Source of the DNA: Cephalotrichum gorgonifer | Lineage: Eukaryota > Ascomycota > Sordariomycetes > Microascales > Microascaceae | DNA: 64,000 nt | Assembly: GCA_900312665.1 (NCBI GenBank) | Contig: ONZQ02000012.1 | Span: forward strand, 242,540 to 306,539 | Direction of reading: 5' to 3' | Shown here: positions 1 to 10,682 of the stretch, one piece after another | Layout of the letters: each line of letters begins with the position of its first letter | How positions within the stretch are numbered: position 1 is the stretch's first letter | Position numbers and translations under genes: made by a program | Notes under the pieces: generated by a model | Seen by the model: only the letters and a program-made list of their open reading frames with translations | What the model was told of the DNA's origin: nothing | The model's database searches: none

Positions 1-233
1 ACACTTCAGTCCAAATCAAGGATCCATATGCTATCGTCGCAAACCTAATAATTGTATTGATTATCATCTGTATAAAAACTCCTGGAATATGTGTGGGTAT
101 GACCAATATCTAAACCAATCTCAAACTTCCAACTCCAGGCCAGACTTCATATCTCTCAATACTCGTTCAGTGACCGACTCTCCGTGCACCCGTTGCACCC
201 TTCCTCCAGACAGATTATGTCAAAATTCTCCGT

Positions 234-2252
234 TTAAGACTCCCCTGAGTGAATATCGCAGCCGGCAACGAACACCGTGCCATTATCGGGTGAGAGCACG
301 GCGCTTAGGGCGCCCCGGACCGGCACACAGATGCGTCCCATGGGTAGCGCGCCTGCGCTAGAAACAGAAACCGTCGTGCCACCTTCTCCTGACACTGCCA
401 CTACTTTATCGCCCTTGACGGAGAAATTCATCGAGAGGTACGGACCGGGTATCTCCGTTGAGACGTCATGGAGCATTGTCCACCAGCCACGCGACCAGTC
501 CCCCCTCGTTGGCCGTCCGAGCCAGATGCGCCCACTTCGAGTGCCGAGGGCGACGACCTCCCGGCCCGTGATGGGATGGCGGCCGCAGTAACCTCGTTGT
601 CTTCGAAGGGATAGGGGTATTAAGCAGTTCCGTCACCCGGAAGCGCCGTGATCTCCCCGGTGGCAAGGCTGCACGAGAGGACGAGAAGGGTCGTCTCAAG
701 TGCGGCAATGAGCCGCTCGCCGCTGGGTGAATACCCAATGCTGAGGATATATCCAGGGGGAGGGTACATGCAATGCCTCAGTACCTTATTATCCTGATAA
801 ACACACTCGGAGACAAGCCTCCCCGAATACGCCACCTGCACTGGCCTCAAAGGGTGGGCTGCCTGCCGAATCCTGCGGACTCCGTGCGCAAGCGTCCACT
901 CCCCGAGTATCCTGCGATGGTGAGATATAAGATTTAGATCCAACGGGGCGGACCCGTCGCCTTCCCATACCCCGAGCAGAGTATATGGAGGGGTAGTTGG
1001 CGGCTTCATGGCTCCTGTCCAAACTGGAGGCACTTCTGCTGATACCTTCCACATATCAGTGCCCATGTTAAAGAAGGCAAAATAGCCTTGGCCGCTTGTG
1101 GGGTTATCCGGTGCCACAGACTCGAGGCAGTGCGCAGACTCCCACTCTCCGAGCTGCACCCAAGGGTGACGGAGCGCGCTGGATGCGGTGAATACTCCGG
1201 CATCCGACCCAGCCTGACACAAACCCGCAAACTGGAGACCCAAGCTGCTGAGACCAGTCTCTAGGAGCCGCCGTCTTTTATCATGGTTCGAGAGACTCGA
1301 GAATGGTCTATTCCTGTGCAGTACCCAGCTAGCCGGCACCGTAAGGCGGCGTTGCGTCAACTCAAGAGTAACTAAGCCGGCTGTTCGGATGTCCTCTCGC
1401 TCGTCGTACAGATCATCCCCGGCAAACACGCATTTGCCAAAATCGGCGATTTTCACTCGCCAACCCTCTAACTGCGGAGGTGTCGACGCCACCAAGATAT
1501 TCTGCCTCTGCTAGTTAGCGCATGGCTATAATACGGAACCTCCCCGCCAAGGAAAAGCTTACGGGCGTCCGGATGTCAAGGTGAATGCACCCGTTTTCGT
1601 GCAGATACTGGATACCGCCTAGGATTTGTCGAGAGATCTCGACCGTGTCGAGCTCGGGAAAGGGTTGCTCATTGATGTAGTCCCACAATCTCCCCATGGG
1701 CATGTACTCGAGGCATAGATAGACATAATCGTCCGTCTTGTACCATCCGAAGAATTGGACGAAGAAAGACGGCCGCTCCTAAGTTTCTTGTGTAAGTATT
1801 TCAGGCTGTGTCCCGGCCGCGTTTCTTGTGGCCGCTCCCCGTCTTGCCCCGAGGAAGTACCTTGGGGACGGATGAGGAGTTCCTACCTTGGTAAGGAACG
1901 TGTTTGCGCGAATCTCGTTGTCTATTTCGGCGCTAACTTCCGACGGCTTTCTCCCGGGCCTGGATCTACGAATCTTCTTGACCTCTCTCAACACTCTGCT
2001 AGGCCCAGGGCCTGGTGCTTGGCGCTCCTGAAGGGTAATCGTGCCGAATGTGCCACGGCCAAGTGTACGGACATCTGCCCATTGTTCGGTTGGTGTCGAA
2101 TAAACTGCGGAGTGATCGTAAACATGGGGGGTTGCTTGGTTGGAAAGCCCGTGGGTGACAAGAGTTTCGCCGGAGGGGAGTTGTTTGAACTCGTACAGTG
2201 TCAACGCATCCATCTCAAAGTGTGGCAAAGAGTCCGTACGACCATGATCCAT
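234..2252 (-). CDS. Atypical protein kinase with C-terminal WD-like region
   Basis: Four exons: 2252-1887, 1778-1563, 1501-637 and 592-234, giving about 601 aa. The N-lobe has a glycine loop (GRGTFG), a Lys in LREVKKI and a likely helix-C Glu (NEIRANTFL). The catalytic loop reads HLDIRTPN across the second intron, keeping the Asp and Asn but with Leu where RD kinases have Arg, and IADFGK follows. Only about 17 residues separate DFG from the helix-F Asp (DIRTAGLVTLEL), so the usual activation loop and APE motif are missing. After a diverged C-lobe, residues from about 390 onward look like propeller blades (LSIGYSPSGERLIAALE, REVVALGTRSGRIW, DKVVAVSGEGGT). The last intron is only 44 nt and is the weakest junction; without it the protein would stop at 620. 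Substrate unknown. Kinase fold sure, WD assignment tentative. Confidence 0.8.
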
Positions 2253-2977
2253 TGGGTTTGAGTGTCAGACTTCCTGATTGTGCTTGTCCGAGACAAAAAA
2301 TGAATCACTGATTGTTCCTAGGTAATAAGCATGTCTGCTGGAGGAAGGCTTGCGCCGTGTAACTCGCCTCGGGGGTATTATCGCGGGAACCTGCGGGCTC
2401 TGCTGTCGCCTCGAGGAACTGGCGACAGTAAACGGTTTTATATTCTCAAGTGAGCGATTTACAACGTCAGGGTTGGAGTGGAAGTTGCTGTTGGAGATGA
2501 TAGCGAGAACATTCTGGTGGAGGAATGGTTTACTGTTGAACTTTATGGGATTTATACTGTACCCAGAGCAGGAGGGTGTGTCTACATGAATCTACGTTCT
2601 AGGGGCTTCCTCTTTGTCGCTCTCTCCTTCTTACTGTACTGAGCGGCGTCCCTAAGGAAGAGTGTGATACGTCACATTCTGCTGGCGATATCTGGGACAC
2701 GCGGAGGACACGGCGGATTGCCAGGTGGATGCTAGGCAACATGGAATCTTTCAGGAGGGTGGAAACCCAGCAACACGAAACACCGATACAAAGGACAGGG
2801 CCCTTATCACCGCCCTCCCTCTCTCAATAAACGACAGCCTCTTGCGCGGGGACGTCGCTGGCATCAACCAAAGCAAATCGCTCACAAAGAATAAGGGCAA
2901 GCTGAAACTATTATTTTACAACTCGATCCTCCGGAGTCCACCACAGGGAACGTTCGCTTCATACGCCTAAACTACAC
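2253..2977. other. Intergenic, no gene seen
   Basis: This lies between the start of the kinase gene and the stop codon of the NLR gene. It must hold the kinase promoter and the NLR 3' end. Short ORFs here show no protein-like features. Confidence 0.5.
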
Positions 2978-5900
2978 TCAGCACTGCTCCTCGGACCAGA
3001 ACCTCTCCCAAGCCTCCGGCCACGTCTTCTCCTTCAGCTCCGTCAGCCAGTGATGGAACGGCACCTCTTTGTCCTCGAACCTGAGGACGCCGCCCTTCAG
3101 CCCCTTCCAACCCTCGACCGGCGCTTTAATGTGCAGGTGGCCCTTGGGGCAGGCGGACTTCCAGCCATCCTCGGGCCTTCCGTCGTCCCTCTCGGCCCGC
3201 TTAGCGAAACAGGTCTGGCAGAAGTCGACATCGGTGCAGTAGTAGCACATGTAAGCGGAGCCGTCCGACCAGTTCCCGATGACTTTGCCGCAGCCGTCGC
3301 AGCCGAAGCCCCCGCTGAAGCCATCCAGATCTTCGTCCACATCTGGTGCCTGTACGTCATCTTCACCCTTGGGTCCAGCCCCTGCTTCCTCCGTTCCATC
3401 CCCTCCTTTCTTCTCTTCTACTTGTGGTTCGGATGGCGCCGGGGCTACCGAGGAATCCGTGCTCGCCCCGTTAGTCTGACCACCCTCTCCCTTCTCTCCA
3501 TCACCATCGCCTTCCTCACCCTTCTCTTCCTCAACCTTCGCCTCCGCTCCGGTGTCATTCTCCCGATTGAAGATTTCCATGTTGATAATGTAAAGCTGAC
3601 ACGTCGCCGCGATTTGAGCGTCACGCTCCAGGCCCACGAGGGCCAGCACCCGGGCTAGGATCCTCATGGTAGGCTTATCGTTCCACCCGATCTCGTCTGT
3701 CAGCGCTTTCACGCACCCGTTAAAGGTCCTCTCCAGGCCCTGCTGGAACTCAAAGGCGTCCATCTTGCGCGCCATATGCGCGAGGGGGATCACGGTCTGC
3801 GACTGCGTCGGGTCGAACTCGACGCCCATGGACTCGCTCACGCGCTTCACGAGATCCTGCATCTCACGGTACGCCGCCCTCTTGGCCCCCGGCTGCGTAG
3901 TACCCCGGAACTCCTCGAGGAGTATGTTCGTGAGGTAGAAGGACGCCAGCGTGAGGACGTTCATGGAGCCCCCTGTGTCGATGGCCCTGTTCAGGATCGA
4001 CTTGGCCTTTGCTACGGCGTCGGGCGTCCCGACGACGTCCCGATAGAAGTTCGCCCAGTTGATCGAAAGCGTGATCTCAGGCGAGAGCCCTACGATCTCG
4101 GAATAGCGGTATTTCTCGAGGACCAGCTCCGTCTCGCCCGTGTGCTTCGCCGCGTTGTGGATGTCGTCTATATTGTTATACAGGTACATGAAACTGCTGC
4201 TCTTGTTGAATGATAGGACCCGGAAGACGTCGAGGATCGTGCTCCACTCCTTTGCCCGACCTAGCTGCGGGATGAGATTGAAGTGCGAGAACTGGTCGTC
4301 CTTGTTCTTCCACTCGAGCGCCTTGTTGCAGTACTCCAAGGTTTTTGACGCGTCGTTCCGGAGCAGGTCTACCTTTGCCCTTAGCATCCAGACGTCGCGG
4401 ATAACGCTCCGACTCTTGGTGTCGTCCATGGTGCTCTCAGGGAGGTCGGCGACGAGATCGGAGGCCTTGACTATCGCAGATAGTGCGTCTTCAACCCACT
4501 TTTCGTACTTCGCCTGGAGCGTCACCTTGTCATCGCCCTCCTTACCCTCAGTTTCATCATTCCAGTCCCGGAGTCTTGACTCGGCTCTCTCTGCGAGATC
4601 AACCCGGTACTCAGCCATATGCATGTACGTCTCTATGGTATCCATGTCCGTGTCGGTGTGCTGGATCGCAATATCGAGCTGCTCGAGACACTGCTCCATC
4701 AGGTCGCTCCACCACATCGCCTTCACGATGGAGAGGTACGACTGGGCCGTCATGTCGATGTGAAGGAACGCCTTGGAGACCACCTTGTACGACTCCTCCG
4801 AGAAGCCCTCCTCCTTCTCCTCCTCGCGCTTCACAAAGTAGGTCCTCAGAGCCTCGTTCTGCTGCACGGCCGGCAGCTCGCGTCCCTGGTACAGCGCCTC
4901 GTGCGCGAATGCGAAGCAGTTGTGGATCCCGGCCTCGGACAGGGTGCCGTAGCTGGTGAGCCAGTTCGTGACGTGCGCGTCGGCCAGCTTGACGAAGACG
5001 GTCCTGGGGTTCCTCACGAACGGCCGCATCCACGCCACCGTGGCACCCGAGATGGCCGCGGACGGCATCTTGGTGGTCTTCACTGCCCACGCCTGGAGGG
5101 TCTGGAGGACGCTGTCGGCGGCCGGGCCCGAGGGCCCAAGGACGGAGGGGGGCTCGCTAGACTCCCAGTCGCGGCCGTGCTCCTCCATCCGCCGGATGGA
5201 CCCGCCCCTGTTGGACAGGATGCTGCAGATGGACTCGATGATGCGCGCGTTCTCTTCGTCGGTGAGCTCGGCGGGGTCGATTTCCTGGAGGTGCTGGCCC
5301 CAGTTCTTCGCGGCGTAGCGCTGGAGCTGCTGCTCGGCGGGGTTCGCGTTGTTGTCGCTGCCCAAGGAGAGGATGGAGTCAATGACCTCGAAGATCATGG
5401 CGTGGCCCGAGGATGCAGAGCTACGGAGCTTGTCGCCGCCCAGGTTGTCGGTGGGCTTGAAGTAGGCCCGTAGGCCCTTCTCCTGGAAGCCGAGGAGGAC
5501 CTGGAGGTCCTCGGTGGTGTCCTCGTCTTCGTCGGCGGCCTTGTCGTCGTCGAACTTGTCGCTGTCGCTGTCGTCTTGGCTCTCGTTGTCGTTCTCGTCT
5601 TTGGCATTGGAAAGGCGGAGGAGTCTGATGAACGGGGTTAAGAAGAATCCTGACGATGGGGGATGCGGGAGGGGGGCTTTTCTTTGTCTTTTCTTTGCGG
5701 GGCGGGGAATTGAGCTCCTTTCTTACCTGGCACAGCGGTTCTCCAACTCCTCGTCTATGCTAATGTTATTATCGTTGGCGATAAAGTTCAGGAGCTTGCT
5801 GGCAGAGCCGAGACTGAGGGAATCCTTGGAGTACGCGAGCCACGCGAAGAACTTCCTCAGGACCAGGATATCCTGCTCACTGCGGCCCTTCTGGCAGTCG

Positions 5901-7847
5901 TCGAGCAGGATCTTGTACAGGTCGGGCGTGGTCGAGGGTAGATTGTCGAGTTCGCGGAGGATGGCCTTCTCCCTCCCGATTTGGTTGAGTCTCCGGAGCA
6001 TATGATCGACGTATCGGATCGCTGGAAGAGCTCTTGAGTTAGAAAGCCGCCGAGGCGAGAAAATACAAAGAAAGAGATGAGTTGGGAGTTCTTACTGTCG
6101 GCCTGCTTGGAAAGCCTCGCGATGATCCTCCTCTTGGTCCTCTGCGACAATTTCCTCAGCCGACCCAGGATCTTGAGGCGGCCGATAATGATGGTTCGGA
6201 TGTCGGGAAGAATGTGCTCCTTGGTCATCTCAAAGAGCTTCAACTTGGTGGCCTCCTGGTCCGGAGAGAAGATCTTCGGATCGCTCGTCAGGAGGACCTG
6301 GATGTTAGTGTCCTCCGACCCTGCAATGTCCTCGAGAATAGTCTCGAGGTAGTCGCGCCCCTTCTCGTCCGCCTCATCCGCCCCGTCGATGACGAGTACC
6401 AGCCTTCTCCCGGTCTTCTTCTGGAACTTGGTCTTGAACATCATATCCCACAGTACCTCCTCGTTCTCCCGGATCGGGTCGGCGTCTCGTAACTGCTGAA
6501 CTTTCTGCTGTAATTCCACCAGCACCTCCTCACGGTACCCGGTGTCCCGAGCGGCGACCTGGAGCGCGCAGGACCGCAGCATCTTCGTCACGGACGTGCG
6601 GTCGTCGTCCTCGCGGAAGAAGCAGTGCGCCACGGACGTGGACGCCTCGCCGACGAACTCGCTCTGGAGGGCCTTGACGACGGTGTAAGCCAGCGTCGAC
6701 TTCCCCATGCCTGGCGGCCCCGACACACACAGCAAGGGTACGCTCCCGGCCTCGAACTCGTCGTACACCTCCTGCTCGCGGAACCACCCATACGTGCCGT
6801 TGACGTAATGGTTCTCAATCTCGGCGAGGTGGGCCTTATCGTCGACGTTGTAGGCCAGCAGCGTCTCCAGGGTGCGCATCGCGATAGACTTGCGGGCGCC
6901 CGCGTCGAGGGGCAGGTCCTTCCCGCCCTTCGTCCTGTTCATCTTGTTCAACGTCTTCATGACCTGCTGCAGGCCGGCGGTGTATTCCGTCCCCCGATCT
7001 TCCTGCCTCGTGACGACGGCGAGGATCTCGTGGCTCGTGAGGGCGGCGTCCTTGGCGTGGCCCTTCGTCTCCAGGCCCAACACGTAGTTCTGTTGCGACA
7101 GGGCCAGGTTCTGCTCCACGCCCGACTGGATCTGCTTGACATCCTGGCCGAGGGTGTCGAGCTTCTTCCCGCTTTCGAGGGTGTGTCTCAGGGTCGACAA
7201 CATGGTCGCCGACTCGAAGCGCTGCAGGTGCATGTGCAGGGAATCAAAGGCACCCTTGAGCTTCGGGTCGCTCCCGTCGACGAGGGCCTTGGCCCACTTG
7301 CTCAGGCGGCCCTTCTGTCGGCACTTGCGGGCGATTGCGCTGAGGGTGAGGAGGGCGGAGAAGACGTTGACGAGGAACTTCCGGAACTGCCACTCGTTCG
7401 GCATCCTGTTCTCCAGCGTCGATATGCGCTCGAGGAACGAGTTCATGATGTCAAAGAAAGAGATGATCATATCGTAGTCCTCGGACACGACCTTGGACGC
7501 ATTCATGACGTAGTTGAAGGCGTCAGGATGGCCGCGCTGGGCGGGAAGGCGGCGCTCGCGGCCGTGGCGATGTGCTCCGCAATGGACATGATGTGTTTAG
7601 AGTTGGATGAGATCAGCGACCGCAGCTTGTCGAGCTTGCCCTTGTCGTGGCGGAACTCGCTGAACATGAGGAGCTGGTGGTCCTGCTCGGCCTTGATGTG
7701 GCTGAAGTTGAGGCGGGACTCGTGCACGGCGCGGAGGTCGGTGCCGCATTCTTCGTAGTATTTGATCAGGGCCTCCTGCCAGAGGGCGCCGAGGTCGGTG
7801 TCCTCATCCGAGGCATTGTTCTCGCGGTAAGAGGGCGGAACCGTCAT
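2978..7847 (-). CDS. NLR-type STAND protein: Goodbye-NACHT-helical repeats-ZZ zinc finger (frameshifted)
   Basis: Exons are 7847-6096, 6021-5727 and 5624-2978, about 1,560 codons. The N-terminus matches the fungal STAND N-terminal Goodbye domain: LWQEALIKYYEECGTDL, AAFPPSAAIL, then NYVMNASKVVSEDYD and SFLERISTLE. A NACHT NTPase follows, with Walker A GPPGMGKST at 6694-6720 and Walker B LVLVIDGADEADE near 6370-6405. Exon 2 carries the post-NACHT helix RYVDHMLRRLNQIGREKAIL. The long last exon is alpha-helical and TPR-like, with acidic low-complexity linkers. It ends in a ZZ-like finger (CDGCGKV, MCYYCTDVDFCQTC, CPKGHLHI) near 3290-3170. Fungal NLRs of this class are thought to act in non-self recognition and programmed cell death. 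The reading frame breaks by one base at about 7516-7526, between AAIL and AFNYV of the Goodbye domain. No GT-AG intron can bridge it, so this is either a lesion or a sequence error. Confidence 0.85.
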
Positions 7848-8684
7848 CTTGGCGGTGCGGTGTGTGTGGTGGCTGTGGAGGAGTGCGCCCTCACGGGGAG
7901 CTTATGGGTTTTGCGAGGATGTTTGTTGCGTGAAGAAGTCTTGGTGGGAAACGAAGCCCGGCAACTTCGATGAGGATGTGGGCGTATGGGATGACGGGGC
8001 CATCTTGTCCCTTTATTTCTCACGGCTTTGGAGAGACCATACCCATGTCGCTGACAGAAGCTTGGCAGAAGCTTGCTCACGCACCTCCCCGCACGACGAC
8101 AGACAAGCAGGGTCGCGGACTTGGCGCCCGATTGGTGATAGCGCTCATCTCGTGTCAGCCGGCATGGATATCGACCCACATTGGATGGACTCGGGCCGCT
8201 ACACAGCCCACCGATCTTCCCTGAATTGAGACGTTTTGGCGAGAGGGGTGGTAAGCGACGCTCCATGTTATTGGACGGACGCTCAGCCCTGTCGGGCGAC
8301 GCTGCACTGCGAATATTAATAGTGACAGCAAGATTACCTGCCAAGCCTGATCTGGCTCAGCCGGCTGGCTTGGGGCCCCTTGTTCCTGTCGTCAGATTTG
8401 GATTCCGTGGCTTGGTGGCATATGCGAGGGGGAGCTTCGTCTTCGCGCGAGACCAGGGTGAGATTTCGTCGCTCTCTAGGGCACAACGAAGTCGTTCCTC
8501 TTCTTCCTTACGGATTATCCTCGCCGCACCATGCTGTGTCGATGACAGCACCCAATACAGAGAAAATTGACTGACTCGAGATTACAGTCTATGTATCGCG
8601 AGGAAGGTTTAATGTGGCGGAAGAACGGTAAGGGAAAGATATGTCATAGCAATTCAATTCATTTTAGTCAAGCGTAGAGTTGTC
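7848..8684. other. Intergenic, no gene seen
   Basis: This is the upstream region of the NLR gene and the 3' side of the reductase gene. I see no convincing coding sequence. Confidence 0.5.
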
Positions 8685-10682
8685 TTATCGTTCTAACCGC
8701 TCGTCATAGCAAAGCGCTACGTCGTACCTCTCATCGCCCTTCCACACCCTCTTGCCGGAATTCAGCGCGGCGACCCCCTTCCTCAGATCCGTGATCATGC
8801 TCACGGGCCCGCTCCCAAAGACGACAGTCGGGCCACCCGCCGTATCCTCGACGAACTCCCGCACACACTCCCGCAGGTCAGGGTGGCTGTACTCCCGCGT
8901 CTGTCCCCGGCCGCCCCCGACTATCGACGTCTTCGTCTCAACCCCCTTCTCTTCCACGATCTCATCCGTTGACGAGCCCGAGATGGTGCCGCTGATAGCG
9001 TCCGCCTCCCTCGAGACGAAGATCCGGACGGAGATCTTCGGGTTCGCCCGCAGCGTCTCGAGCTCGGGCTCCACCCACTTGACGTCCCCGGTCCGCCTCA
9101 TCACCCAGACGAGGTCTACCTTTCTGCTCCCCAGCTCCTGGCCGGCGAGGTGGAGGAGCACGGGCAGGACGTACGTGATGCCCGTGCCGCCCGCGACGCA
9201 GAGGGCGTTGCTCCGCGGCGTGAGCTCGTCCGCGAGGCAGTTTCCGTAGGGGCCCGTTAGGATCACCGGAACCTGCACTCGCGGCGCGTCATCGCCGCCG
9301 CCACCGCCGCAGCACGACGCCTTCTCTGTCGTCGCCGTCGTCGTCGCCGGGGGCTGCGCCGCGAGCTGCTTCGCAATCTGGTCGGCGATCTTCTTCGTCT
9401 CGCCGGACTTGGCGCGGAAGACGTACGAGTGCGTCACCAGGCCGCCCTTGGACCGCGGGTGGCTGAGGGGCGTCATCGGGTGGGACTGCCAGATGCTCCC
9501 CTCGGTAAAGGTGAGGTAGAAGTGCTGCCCCACGTGCCACGGCGACGCGCGCATCTTGAAGTCCAGGCGCACGATGTCGCCGTCGGTGGAGGTCGCGAAA
9601 AGCTTCGCGTCGGCCTTCGCAGGGGTGATCCAGGCGGGGCCGGCGGACTTGGAGTGCAGGGCGTAGGTCCTGGCCGCGCGCGCGGCGCGGTCGAGCGCCC
9701 AGATGAGGATGGACGGGATGAGGAAGCACTGGAGCTTCTCCCAGTGGCCGATGCAGGCGCCGATGTACACCATGGCGAGGACGTAGTGCGACTTGCGGAA
9801 GAACTCGTAGCCCGTCAAGCGGATGACGGGGGGCAGGCTGAGGACGTAGAGCATGAGGAGGAGGATCATGGCCACGATGCCCCAGACGATGTACAGCTGC
9901 TTGACCCACTCCTGCGCGACGGTGGGCTGGGGCTGGTAGAGGCGGATCTCGACGATGCACCAGCCGATGGTGTGGAGGGACGACTGCACGACGATGATAT
10001 AGCCGAGCCAGCGGTGGAGGAAGTTGAAGTTCTGGTACGGCACGCCCGTGACGGCCGAGAGGAAGGACTCGCGCGTCGAGAGGAGGATGGAGAGCGGGGT
10101 CAGCGCGTAGGCGATGACGCCGATGCGGTCGGACCAGGGTCCCAGGCCGGTGCGGGTGTTGTAGACGCCCGGCATGCCGGACACGGGCGTGATCCACTTC
10201 TTGTAGACGATGCCGGCGAAGGTGTAGATGGTCAGGTACGCGACGAGGATGCCCAGGATGAGCACCTGCAGCCTCGATGCCCTGCCGAACGGGAAGAAGG
10301 CCTCCGGTAGGAGGTGGCGCCTCGTGGAGGCCTTGATGGCACGTCTTAGGCGGCCCATCGTGCCCTCTGCGGGTGCTACCGTCGTCGCCTGTTCCGCAGA
10401 GTAGGCGGCATTGCGGCGGCGCTCGTTCCGCTTAGTCTTCGAGGACCAGTGGATGGCGCCCCAGACCACGAACACGGCGGCTATCGATAGCCAGAAGGCG
10501 CCCATGTACACCATGCCGATGTCGTGGCCCCCGTACACGGCGTCGAGGTACTCGCACGAACCGGGGTCGTTCACGCAGGGGACGACTCGGTCGGCGTATC
10601 CCCAGTGTGGCTCGAGCTCCTTGGCGGTGCTCATGTCCTGGATGTGGCGGCGCACCATGGCGGACTCGCGAAATGAGGCCAT
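8685..10682 (-). CDS. Ferric/metalloreductase, FRE family
   Basis: Single exon, 665 aa, normal for the family. It is an integral membrane flavocytochrome expected to reduce ferric or cupric ions at the cell surface with cytosolic NADPH. An N-terminal membrane segment (VYMGAFWLSIAAVFVVW) precedes the ferric-reductase core. Two H-x13-H pairs can carry hemes: HRWLGYIIVVQSSLH and HYVLAMVYIGACIGH. The FAD-binding motif is HPMT (usually HPFT). The NADPH region has GPYG, AGGTGITYVLP and near the C-terminus VFGSGPVSMI. A low-complexity insert with CCGGGGG sits between the FAD and NAD parts. There is no classical signal peptide. Three CAGATAA sequences lie 0.2-0.7 kb upstream. Whether the physiological metal is iron or copper cannot be told from sequence. 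Confidence 0.92.
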   Translation of the reverse strand: MASFRESAMVRRHIQDMSTAKELEPHWGYADRVVPCVNDPGSCEYLDAVYGGHDIGMVYMGAFWLSIAAVFVVWGAIHWSSKTKRNERRRNAAYSAEQATTVAPAEGTMGRLRRAIKASTRRHLLPEAFFPFGRASRLQVLILGILVAYLTIYTFAGIVYKKWITPVSGMPGVYNTRTGLGPWSDRIGVIAYALTPLSILLSTRESFLSAVTGVPYQNFNFLHRWLGYIIVVQSSLHTIGWCIVEIRLYQPQPTVAQEWVKQLYIVWGIVAMILLLMLYVLSLPPVIRLTGYEFFRKSHYVLAMVYIGACIGHWEKLQCFLIPSILIWALDRAARAARTYALHSKSAGPAWITPAKADAKLFATSTDGDIVRLDFKMRASPWHVGQHFYLTFTEGSIWQSHPMTPLSHPRSKGGLVTHSYVFRAKSGETKKIADQIAKQLAAQPPATTTATTEKASCCGGGGGDDAPRVQVPVILTGPYGNCLADELTPRSNALCVAGGTGITYVLPVLLHLAGQELGSRKVDLVWVMRRTGDVKWVEPELETLRANPKISVRIFVSREADAISGTISGSSTDEIVEEKGVETKTSIVGGGRGQTREYSHPDLRECVREFVEDTAGGPTVVFGSGPVSMITDLRKGVAALNSGKRVWKGDERYDVALCYDERLER

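Noticed and set aside
6625..7758. 377-residue plus-strand ORF opposite the NLR gene
   Set aside because: Antisense shadow with biased composition; the Walker motifs are on the other strand.
9289..10310. Long overlapping ORFs in other frames of the reductase gene
   Set aside because: Arg/His/Pro-rich (minus) and Asp/Glu/Gly/Arg-rich (plus) shadows of one GC-rich exon.
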